From assembly GCA_023459055.1 (NCBI GenBank), contig JAEWVR010000028.1, positions 1 to 59,401 on the forward strand: a stretch of 59,401 bases of DNA, written 5' to 3'. Below, one piece after another: positions 28,029 to 35,395 of the stretch. The notes beneath the pieces are model-generated. The model had not been told where the DNA came from. It ran no database searches and saw only the letters and a list, made by a program, of their open reading frames with translations. This DNA comes from Fibrobacterota bacterium (GTDB lineage: Bacteria > Fibrobacterota > Chitinivibrionia > Chitinivibrionales > Chitinispirillaceae). Position numbers and translations under genes: made by a program. Each line of letters opens with the position of its first letter. Positions within the stretch are counted from its first letter, which is position 1.

Positions 28029-28871
28029 ATGATATCAGTTTTTCTATTTATTGATTACCGGCAGTATTTCAGCGCCCTCTATGATGACCTCAAAGTTTCG
28101 AAGCCATCATTTTCGTACCGCTCATTCTCCCGCATGGCCGGATCGACCTCTCCGAACTTTTTCCAGTATATCCGCGATCGCAAGCTTAACATCAGTGCGC
28201 ACGCACTTTCTACGCTTGCCAGATCTCTGAAGCTCACTGCGAAAGAGGAGGAATATCTTGAAACAATTGTAGCCTTTGACCATGCGAAAACTCATGATGA
28301 AAAAAACAAGTACTTCCGGCGGATTTTACAGATCCGCGGTCAGAACAATGCGGTGGAGCTCCAGAAGGAGCAGTATGATTTTGTGTCACACTGGTACATA
28401 CCGGTCATCCGCGAACTTGTCTCCTGTAAAGATTACAACAATGACCCTCAGTGGATTGCCGACCGGATTGTTCCATCAATTACACTTGCACAGGTGAAGA
28501 AGGGTATTACACTGCTTCAGGCACTTGGCCTTATCACCTATGAGGAAAGCAGCAATCGCTGGAAACAAACCAACCGTACAATCAGTACGCCATCAGTTGT
28601 TCTTTCTGTTGCTGCGACAAATTATCATATTAATACTATAGAGCTTGGCAAAGAATCATTGTCACGATTTAACGCACAACAGCGTGATGTCCGGGCTGTT
28701 ACTCTGGGCCTCCCGAAATCAAAGGTAACTGAGCTTAAAAGCATGATTGAGACCTTCTGGAGTGACCTGCTCTCTTTTGCCAATGAATTGCATGATGTCG
28801 AACAGGTGATGCAGGTTAACATTCAAATGTTCCCTATGTCAAAGGACGATAACTGTGACAAAAAGAATTAG
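28029..28871 (+). CDS. TIGR02147/DUF4423 family putative regulator
   Basis: The protein has 280 residues. The N-terminal half matches the TIGR02147 pattern typical of Fibrobacterota paralogues: FIDYRQYFSALYDDLK, FSYRSFSRMAGSTSPNFFQYI (helix-turn-helix-like), KLNISAHALSTLARSLKLTAKEEEYLETIVAF, and AKTHDEKNKYF. The C-terminal half is DUF4423-like, with a winged-helix-like region (ITLAQVKKGITLLQALGLITYEE). Members are presumed regulators; the mechanism is unproven. The ATG at 28029 has no Shine-Dalgarno at normal distance (an AAGGAG is 38 bases upstream, before an in-frame stop). The gene overlaps the following lipoprotein gene by 17 bases, so the two are translated together. It is divergent from the vWA operon. 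Confidence 0.85.
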   Translation: MISVFLFIDYRQYFSALYDDLKVSKPSFSYRSFSRMAGSTSPNFFQYIRDRKLNISAHALSTLARSLKLTAKEEEYLETIVAFDHAKTHDEKNKYFRRILQIRGQNNAVELQKEQYDFVSHWYIPVIRELVSCKDYNNDPQWIADRIVPSITLAQVKKGITLLQALGLITYEESSNRWKQTNRTISTPSVVLSVAATNYHINTIELGKESLSRFNAQQRDVRAVTLGLPKSKVTELKSMIETFWSDLLSFANELHDVEQVMQVNIQMFPMSKDDNCDKKN

Positions 28872-29676
28872 CACTTTTGGTTTGCTGCTTCTATGTGCCT
28901 GCCTGACACTCTGCATCAGCTGCGGGACATCGTCAATTGCAGGTGGTGCTGGTACCGGTAATCCCGGCAAGACGACCTTTGGCATAATTGCACAGGACAC
29001 GTTACAGGCTTCATCATTAAGTAAAGATCTTGACATTACTGACATTATCATACCCGACAGCAACAATGCTATTTTCAAAGTTACATCATCGTTTATCATT
29101 GTAAAGCGGATCCACTTCGTATTTGATCCGGCAGATAAACCCAAAATTGATGCCATGACGCTGATTCCGCCATTACGTAAAGACAATGAAAGTGTCGTTC
29201 TTGAGGGACCATATACTTTTAATACTATAACGGGTATATCGGATTCCCTGTTCGGCTTTGTCCTTCTTCCCGACGCGAATTACACCGGAGTACGTATTGT
29301 TATTGAAAACAAATCCGAAAAGAATTCAATTTTTTTAAGTGGTACATTTCGCCATCAAAACAATGACTACAGATTCCGGTTTGACTTATCACTCAATGTA
29401 AGTGTCAACTACGACTACAGTTCACAAGTGTACATAAGTGGAATCGACAGCACCGACATAAAAGTCGTCCTTGATGCATCAAAGTGGCTTGCCAATATCA
29501 ATATTAACAACTGCATAAACAGTCAGCCATCACCATTTGATTCCAGCGGTACATTTGTCCTTAACGGTAAAATAACCGAAGGTGTCTGCGCTGAGATACC
29601 AAGGAGAATCAACGACAATATCATCCAGTCAGGGCGGCTGAAAGTTAAGCAGGTCAAGATTAAAAAAACGCCATGA
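28855..29676 (+). CDS. Lipoprotein partner of the TIGR02147 regulator
   Basis: The 273-residue protein starts at GTG 28855, with AAAGGA upstream, inside the end of the regulator gene. The signal ends in LCISC, a lipobox with Ser before Cys, and is followed by SSIAGGAGTGNPGKT. A Gly-Gly-x-x-Thr-Gly-Asn-Pro motif just after the lipidated Cys is, as I recall, typical of lipoproteins encoded beside TIGR02147 genes in this group. The rest is beta-rich (VTSSFIIVKRIHFVFDP, FGFVLLPDANYTGVRIVIE) with no catalytic motif. Asp-rich loops and a mid-protein strand pattern suggest an exported binding protein. Function unknown. Confidence 0.75.
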   Translation: MTKRISTFGLLLLCACLTLCISCGTSSIAGGAGTGNPGKTTFGIIAQDTLQASSLSKDLDITDIIIPDSNNAIFKVTSSFIIVKRIHFVFDPADKPKIDAMTLIPPLRKDNESVVLEGPYTFNTITGISDSLFGFVLLPDANYTGVRIVIENKSEKNSIFLSGTFRHQNNDYRFRFDLSLNVSVNYDYSSQVYISGIDSTDIKVVLDASKWLANININNCINSQPSPFDSSGTFVLNGKITEGVCAEIPRRINDNIIQSGRLKVKQVKIKKTP

Positions 29677-29864
29677 ACTACTGGAATCAAATCCTGCTGG
29701 TATGGCAGCAGCAGCAGCAAGCTGTTTTAGACATCATACGGTTTGAATCCGCCCATCAGTAATACCTGCATATGTAGATCCCTGCATCCCATTACAATTT
29801 AGCATTGCATTTTAATTGCCGCAACGCTATAATTTTTTAGTGACCATACCTGAAAGGATTTACT

Positions 29865-30257
29865 ATGATCAAATACGCATTTATTGCCGCAGCGACACTA
29901 CTATTTATCGGTTGTGCAAGTAAAAACGAAGTTAAAATCACCAATATGGCAAGTGGAAGCATTTATATAAATTTCAGAGCAGAAACACATGCAATCCCGC
30001 CAACAGGAACAAAAACCATTGCTGACATTCCGAATGGCACCTATGACTACAGTACAACTTACGCAATTCCGGCAGGGTATAAAGGTGAGGTCGATGGCGA
30101 TGCGGCATCTGGTACATTTATTTTCGAGGACAAAAGTACAAAAATTAATATGCTCTATTCTTCAACGGCAAACGCCAGTGATACAACATATACGCTGCAT
30201 TGCACGAAGTCATCAACCAGAAATCTGAGTTCTACCTCGACAACCGGTACGGAATGA
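29865..30257 (+). CDS. Small lipoprotein, unknown function
   Basis: The 130-residue product has a classical lipobox (ATLLFIGC, Cys17). The mature part is a short beta-rich domain (EVKITNMASGSIYINFRAE, IPPTGTKTIADIPNGTYDY) that resembles small DUF4382-like or PEGA-like sandwiches, then a Ser/Thr-rich tail (SSTRNLSSTSTTGTE). GAAAGGA precedes the ATG. It stands alone, 188 bases after the previous lipoprotein gene. The E1 inverted repeat begins 6 bases after its stop. No function is assigned. Confidence 0.65.
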   Translation: MIKYAFIAAATLLFIGCASKNEVKITNMASGSIYINFRAETHAIPPTGTKTIADIPNGTYDYSTTYAIPAGYKGEVDGDAASGTFIFEDKSTKINMLYSSTANASDTTYTLHCTKSSTRNLSSTSTTGTE

Positions 30258-30263
30258 TTTTTT

Positions 30264-30422
30264 TAGTAGATCAGTAGACGGTAGACCGTAGTCAGTAGAT
30301 TTTAATGTAGTTATCAGACAGTTATAAATTTTTTATAATTTCGGCTACAATACCAGGTCACGGTTCATGAACATCGGAACCTTCGACTCATTACCTACAG
30401 ACTACTGTCTACCGACCTACTC
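30264..30422. repeat. E1: stuttering-arm inverted repeat before rsh
   Basis: The left arm (30264-30299) is built of words like AGTAGAC, GGTAGAC and CGTAGTCAGTAG. The right arm (30391-30422) holds their reverse complements (CTACAGACTACTGTCTACC). The pairing is imperfect because the word order slips. An AT-rich spacer of about 90 bases lies between. The element begins 6 bases after the lipoprotein stop and ends 63 bases before the rsh ATG. Confidence 0.75.
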
Positions 30423-30485
30423 TTAAATCAATGACATCTATTGCCCACTTTCCAAACACTGCGTAATTGTATATATTCTGTATAT

Positions 30486-32684
30486 ATGGATCCATCACTT
30501 TTACTACCTACAGCTTCTATCGATGATGCAACTGCTACTTTTATTCGTAAAGTGCAGGAAGTCAATCCCAAAATTCAGACAGACCTGATTGAGAAGGCTT
30601 TCCGTTTTTCATTTAATGCACACAAAAATCAGCTTCGCAAATCAGGGGAACCGTTCCTTGCACATCCGGTTGCAGTAGCGCTCATTCTTGCGGAGCAGAA
30701 ACTTGACACCGTTACAATCTCTGCCGGATTACTGCACGATGTCATCGAGGATACACAGATCACGCGGGAAAACATCATTGAAGTCTTCGGGGAGGAAATC
30801 GGACTTCTGGTTGATGGTGTCACGAAGATCCGTACTTTCCAAATGAAGTCACGACAGGAGCGTCAGGCGGAAACCTATCGTAAAATGCTTCTGTCGATGG
30901 CCAAAGACCTTCGGGTTATTATCATTAAATTTGCTGACAGACTTCACAATTTACGGACATTGAAGTATTTATCGCCTGACAGAATCAAAGCAATCGCAGC
31001 TGAAACTCTTGATATCTATGCACCACTGGCCCACCGGCTCGGTATGGCAAGAATCAAATGGGAACTTGAAGACCTTGCATTCAAACATCTTTACTGGGAT
31101 GAGTATAAAGACATTGTTTCAAAAGTTGTGGCAAGCAGAGGTGAACGCGAAGCAGTTATTGACAGTTTTGTGGTTCCGCTGCGAAGAAAAATGGAAGAGG
31201 AGAAGATTGAGGCTACGATTGTTGGTCGTCCAAAACATTTTTACAGTATCTACAGGAAAATGGTCCAGCGTAACAAACCATTTGAGGAGATTTACGATCT
31301 GCTTGCAATCCGGGTGATCGTTTCATCGGTGCGCGACTGTTACCATGTGCTTGGCCTTATTCACTCCATGTGGACTCCGCTTCAGGAGCGGTTTAAGGAT
31401 TATATCAGTACCCCCAAGCAAAACGGGTATCAATCACTCCACACAACAGTATTTGGAGAAAAGGGCACAATTGTCGAAATGCAGATCCGGTCCTGGGAGA
31501 TGAATCAGGTTGCCGAGGATGGTATTGCTGCACACTGGCTTTATAAAAGCAACGAAAAAGAGATGAGCAAGGATGACAAAGCTCTGGTCTGGCTTAAAAA
31601 CCTTATCGACTGGCAGAAGGATCTCACCGATTCTACAGAATTCTTTGAATTTTTCAAAATAGACCTTTTTCATGCGGAGATATTCGTATTTACTCCAAAG
31701 GGTGATCTGATATCATTGCCGAAGGGATCAACTGTTCTTGATTTTGCATTCTCGGTGCATACATCACTGGGACTTCATTGTATCGGCGGTAAAGTTGATG
31801 GGAAAATTGAGCCGATCAACAAACCACTTAAAAGCGGTCAGACCATTGAAATACTTCATCTCAATTCCAAAAAGCCATCAATAGACTGGCTCAGAGAGGT
31901 AAAAACGCTGAAAGCCCGCAGCGCAATCCGTCGCTGGCTAAAAAGTACCGGAAGGCAGGAATCGATTGATCTTGGAAAAAAGATCGTTCAGAACTCCTAC
32001 AAAAAAGTTCACACGCCGACTCCATTTAGTGATCATATCGCAGGCATTCTTCAGTTTCTCGGATTAAGTAATATCGATCGGATGTATGAACTTGTCGGCA
32101 GCGGAGAGATGCCTGTAAGCCGGGTGATGCAGTTCTTTCAGGTTCGTAAAATTAAAAAATCACCGGCAAATGTTGTTTCCCGCCTTGTTAATACATTCAC
32201 AGGCAAGGCAAATCAGGGTGTACTGGTTGGCGGCAGCGAGGATCTGATGGTACGGTTTGCAAAATGTTGTAATCCGATTCCAGGTGATCCGATTATAGGA
32301 TTTGTCACCCGGGGACGCGGTATCTCGGTTCACAAGGCAGACTGTACAAATTCAGTGCTGTTCTCAACCGATGAGGACCGCAAAATCGAGGTATCGTGGG
32401 ATGATGGTCAGCAGAAGAAATATTTTGTAGCGCTTGAAATCATTGGAATGGATAGACCGGGATTATTAAACGATATATCGCTTGTATTCTCTGAATTTGG
32501 TGCAAATGTCATCGAGGGATCGATTAAGACGCTTAATCAGCAGGCTCGCAGCATGTTTAAAATTGAGATTCGCAATATCAATCAGCTCAAGCAGATTTTT
32601 AGAAAAATTCAGCGGATAAAAGGAATTGAAAACATTACCCGTGTCAAAGATTATATTAATTACCCCCAGGAAAACAATACCTGA
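30486..32684 (+). CDS. rsh: Bifunctional (p)ppGpp synthetase/hydrolase, RelA/SpoT family
   Basis: The protein has 732 residues from the ATG at 30486 (a TTG 15 codons upstream gives a non-family extension). The hydrolase HD domain is intact: FLAHP (His60), LLHDVIEDT (His84, Asp85), KFADRLHNLRTL (150s). The synthetase domain (about 225-350) has RVIV, the ERFKDYISTPK stretch whose basic RxKD type goes with bifunctional enzymes, NGYQSLHT and EMQIRS. A TGS domain follows (VFTPKGDLISLPKGSTVLDFA), then a CC/zinc-finger-like region (AKCCNPIPGDPIIGFVTRGRG) and a C-terminal ACT domain (VALEIIGMDRPGLLNDIS). It makes and degrades the stringent-response alarmone. It is likely the only Rsh gene if the genome follows the norm. 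Confidence 0.95.
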   Translation: MDPSLLLPTASIDDATATFIRKVQEVNPKIQTDLIEKAFRFSFNAHKNQLRKSGEPFLAHPVAVALILAEQKLDTVTISAGLLHDVIEDTQITRENIIEVFGEEIGLLVDGVTKIRTFQMKSRQERQAETYRKMLLSMAKDLRVIIIKFADRLHNLRTLKYLSPDRIKAIAAETLDIYAPLAHRLGMARIKWELEDLAFKHLYWDEYKDIVSKVVASRGEREAVIDSFVVPLRRKMEEEKIEATIVGRPKHFYSIYRKMVQRNKPFEEIYDLLAIRVIVSSVRDCYHVLGLIHSMWTPLQERFKDYISTPKQNGYQSLHTTVFGEKGTIVEMQIRSWEMNQVAEDGIAAHWLYKSNEKEMSKDDKALVWLKNLIDWQKDLTDSTEFFEFFKIDLFHAEIFVFTPKGDLISLPKGSTVLDFAFSVHTSLGLHCIGGKVDGKIEPINKPLKSGQTIEILHLNSKKPSIDWLREVKTLKARSAIRRWLKSTGRQESIDLGKKIVQNSYKKVHTPTPFSDHIAGILQFLGLSNIDRMYELVGSGEMPVSRVMQFFQVRKIKKSPANVVSRLVNTFTGKANQGVLVGGSEDLMVRFAKCCNPIPGDPIIGFVTRGRGISVHKADCTNSVLFSTDEDRKIEVSWDDGQQKKYFVALEIIGMDRPGLLNDISLVFSEFGANVIEGSIKTLNQQARSMFKIEIRNINQLKQIFRKIQRIKGIENITRVKDYINYPQENNT

Positions 32685-32708
32685 TAATATCGGAAAGGTA
32701 AGGTGGCG

Positions 32709-33158
32709 ATGGCAGTTGATATCCCGGTAATTGTAACAGTATCAGCATTTGCTGCTGGTGTTTTGTGCAGTGCAGGCGTACTGATCGTACTGGCATTAAA
32801 TCACAAAAAAAAGACATCACAGCAAAATTACAGCACAAGTTTTGTTTTTTCGGGCAATTTAAAGCAGACAACTCTTCTTGATGCGATCCAATTCCTTGAA
32901 ATTGGTCGTCGTGATGGAATTCTTCATATATTCTCCGGCCGCAGAAAAGGGTACCTTACCTTTGTTAAGGGAAAAGTAGTTGATGCCTTCTATCGTAACG
33001 AAATTGGCAGGGATGCAATTTTCCAGATGCTTGAGCTTAATGAAGGTGACTTTTATTTTGAACCAAAAGTAATTGTGCAACCACGATTGATGTCTGATAC
33101 GATGATGGACATTGCGTTCGAATGGGACGCTCGAAAAAATGGTGCTTTTCAGGAGTAA
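32709..33158 (+). CDS. Membrane-anchored DUF4388 (PATAN-like) protein
   Basis: The protein has about 149 residues. The ATG at 32709 has AAGG 5 bases upstream; a GTG at 32703 is an alternative. A single N-terminal transmembrane helix (PVIVTVSAFAAGVLCSAGVLIVLAL) is followed by a basic stop and a cytoplasmic DUF4388 domain: FSGNLKQTTLLDAIQFLE, GRRDGILHIFSGRRKGYLTFVKGKVVDAF, AIFQMLELNEGDFYFEP. DUF4388/PATAN modules occur in signalling and motility proteins such as PatA, Frz-like and MglA-linked regulators. Here it is anchored to the membrane and carries no output domain, so I infer an adaptor. It lies between rsh and prs in one transcription unit; the Shine-Dalgarno of prs is its last codons. Confidence 0.75.
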   Translation: MAVDIPVIVTVSAFAAGVLCSAGVLIVLALNHKKKTSQQNYSTSFVFSGNLKQTTLLDAIQFLEIGRRDGILHIFSGRRKGYLTFVKGKVVDAFYRNEIGRDAIFQMLELNEGDFYFEPKVIVQPRLMSDTMMDIAFEWDARKNGAFQE

Positions 33159-33161
33159 TTG

Positions 33162-34109
33162 ATGAGTGGTAGATTGAAGATTTTTTCAGGAAATGCAAAT
33201 ATTCCGCTTGCACAGGCAATATGCAACAATGCCGGCGTCGAGCTTGGCAAGTGTGAAATCAATAAGTTCAGTAATGAAAATATCAAGGTAAACATTCAGG
33301 AAAGTGTACGTGGACAGGATGTTTTTATCATTCAGCCATCATGCTCGCCTGTCAATGAAGGTATAGTAGAGCTTCTTATTATGATTGATGCGATTAAGCA
33401 TGCAAGTGCAGGTCGTATCACCGCCGTGCTCCCGTATTTTCCCTATGCCCGTTCAGATAAAAAAGATGAACCAAGAATCTCGATCACTGCAAGACTGATT
33501 GCAGACCTTCTTGAAACTGCAGGTGCAGATCGCGTGATCACTATGAATCTTCATTCGCCACAGATACAGGGTTTTTTCAGGGTTCCGGTCGACCATCTTC
33601 TCGCAGGACGAATCCTGTGCGATTATTTCCAGAGATGCAGTCTCAAGGATTGTGTCGTTGTCGCACCCGATGCAGGAAGTGCAAAACGTGCTGGTCATTA
33701 TGCCATTAAGCTTGGTTTACCACTTGCAATTCTTGACAAGCGCCGTTCTGACGACTCCGAGTCACCGGAGATACACAATGTCATCGGTGATATTAAGGGC
33801 AAGAAAGCGCTTATCTTTGATGATGAGATTGCATCAGGTGGATCGATTCTTGAAGTTGTAAAGGCACTTGAAAAACTTGGTGTTGAGGAAATTGAAGCCT
33901 GTTGTGTCCATGCGGTGCTTAGCGGAAGTGCTGTCGAGAAACTTGCAAAATCGTCCATTAAAAAACTTGTTACCACCGATACGGTATTCATTCCGGAATA
34001 CAAAAAATTTCCTCAGCTTGTTGTACTCAGTGTTGCAGAGCTTTTCGCAAAAGCCATTATGTCAACAAACAGAGGTGAATCGATCAGTGTATTGTATGAT
34101 AAGTTTTGA
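33162..34109 (+). CDS. prs: Ribose-phosphate pyrophosphokinase
   Basis: The 315-residue protein makes PRPP from ribose 5-phosphate and ATP for nucleotide, His and Trp synthesis. The start at ATG 33162 is set by AGGAG at 33151-33155, inside the end of the previous gene. Landmarks: KFSNENIKVNIQESVRGQDVFIIQ, VLPYFPYARSDKKDEPRISI, ITMNLHSPQIQGFF, VVAPDAGSAKRA, and the PRPP loop FDDEIASGGS. The loop differs from the usual VDDxxDTGGT (Ala-Ser in place of Asp-Thr) as in the less common class of Prs. The length is standard. It ends just before the E2 repeat. Confidence 0.93.
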   Translation: MSGRLKIFSGNANIPLAQAICNNAGVELGKCEINKFSNENIKVNIQESVRGQDVFIIQPSCSPVNEGIVELLIMIDAIKHASAGRITAVLPYFPYARSDKKDEPRISITARLIADLLETAGADRVITMNLHSPQIQGFFRVPVDHLLAGRILCDYFQRCSLKDCVVVAPDAGSAKRAGHYAIKLGLPLAILDKRRSDDSESPEIHNVIGDIKGKKALIFDDEIASGGSILEVVKALEKLGVEEIEACCVHAVLSGSAVEKLAKSSIKKLVTTDTVFIPEYKKFPQLVVLSVAELFAKAIMSTNRGESISVLYDKF

Positions 34110-34122
34110 GGGAAAGTAGTAC

Positions 34123-34287
34123 GGAGCAAGTAGCAAGTAGTAAGTAGGTAAAACGACTGATTTGCATTCAAGAAATTTAAATTTAAAAGCAATAAGAAAT
34201 CTATATAACAAATGATCCACCAAACTTTCAAAATGCGTTTCAACTCTTCTCCTGACTACATGCTACATGCTACTTGCTACTTGCTCC
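34123..34287. repeat. E2: stuttering-arm inverted repeat between prs and the RluA-family gene
   Basis: The left arm (34123-34147) starts GGAGCAAGTAGCAAGTAG. The right arm (34256-34287) ends with its exact reverse complement (CTACTTGCTACTTGCTCC), preceded by further copies of the word GCTACAT. The arms are degenerate tandem repeats of AGTAGCA. The element starts 13 bases after the prs stop and ends 15 bases before the next ATG. Confidence 0.85.
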
Positions 34288-34302
34288 CACGGGTCCTTCC
34301 CA

Positions 34303-35259
34303 ATGATTAAAATCACCTGCACCTCCGAAGAAGCGACATGCCGTGTCGACCGGTTTCTCCGTAAGCGTCTGCCGCTTATGTCGTTATCAGAGATCTATTC
34401 GCTTATCCGTAAAGGCGGTGTAAAGATAAATGAAAAAAGGACAAAGCAGGATTATCGTTTACAGGAGGGTGATACTGTCGAGATCCAGGCAGACCAGTCG
34501 GAGCTGGTATCAAAAAAGAATCCTGATCAGTCGCTTGCATCAATTGTCAACACAAGCCACTTTAAGCATAATTTTAAAATAATCTACGAAGATAACGAAT
34601 TACTTGCCTGTAACAAGCCATCCGGCCTTGTGGTTCATCCCGGAAGTGGCCACCTGAAACGCGACACACTTATTGATCTTGCCACCGGCTATCTGCTAAA
34701 TAAAGGCGAACTCAAAAATGGTGAAGATGTTGCACTGGTACATCGGCTTGACCGTGATACTTCCGGGATTATCCTTATTGCTAAAAGCAAGAACGCATTG
34801 AGAAAGATTCATGAAATATTCCGTAGCAGGAATCTGGTAAAGCATTATGTTGCAATTTGTCATGGACGCCCGCCGCTCAATGAGGGAGAAATAGTTCTCT
34901 GGCTCAAAAGAAAAGATGAACGTAACAGCGGTATGAAAATGCAGGTTGATGATAACGGGGAGTATTCTAAAAGTACGTATCGTCTTGTTGAATATAATAA
35001 TGAGTATTCTAAAGTTGATGTATTTCTTGAAACCGGAAAAACGCACCAGATTCGGGTTCATCTTGCGCATGTCGGCGCACCGATTGCCGGTGATGAGCGT
35101 TATGGGAATCCGGAACTTGACAAATCACTTCCATCATCGTTCAAAAAACGCCTCTGCCTTCACGCCCATCGCCTCTCGTTCAATCATCCTGTTAAAGGGA
35201 AAAAAATCACACTTGAAGCACCACTGCCCCCGGAATTCACATCATTTTTTAATAAGTGA
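34303..35259 (+). CDS. RluA-family pseudouridine synthase (RluD-like)
   Basis: The 318-residue protein starts at ATG 34303; the longer frame would translate the repeat arm upstream (MLLATCSHG) and is rejected. An N-terminal S4 RNA-binding domain (RVDRFLRKRLPLMSLSEIYSLIRKGGVKINEKR) is followed by the catalytic domain. The signature VHRLDRDTSGIILIAKS contains the catalytic Asp, and KTHQIRVHLAHVGAPIAGDERYG is the family's C-terminal landmark. It isomerises uridines in 23S rRNA; by layout (S4 plus catalytic domain) RluD or RluC is the closest, and the site cannot be read from sequence. There is no clear ribosome site between the repeat and the ATG. Confidence 0.9.
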   Translation: MIKITCTSEEATCRVDRFLRKRLPLMSLSEIYSLIRKGGVKINEKRTKQDYRLQEGDTVEIQADQSELVSKKNPDQSLASIVNTSHFKHNFKIIYEDNELLACNKPSGLVVHPGSGHLKRDTLIDLATGYLLNKGELKNGEDVALVHRLDRDTSGIILIAKSKNALRKIHEIFRSRNLVKHYVAICHGRPPLNEGEIVLWLKRKDERNSGMKMQVDDNGEYSKSTYRLVEYNNEYSKVDVFLETGKTHQIRVHLAHVGAPIAGDERYGNPELDKSLPSSFKKRLCLHAHRLSFNHPVKGKKITLEAPLPPEFTSFFNK

Positions 35260-35395
35260 TAACTCTCCGTTTTTATTAGAGTTAGATTGAATAACATCAT
35301 TGCATATTTATGACACTGGTGTTATTATTGTTAGGCAGGACATCACAAATCATCATCATTGTGCAGGTTTAACTGTATCGAAATCAAGAATCATT

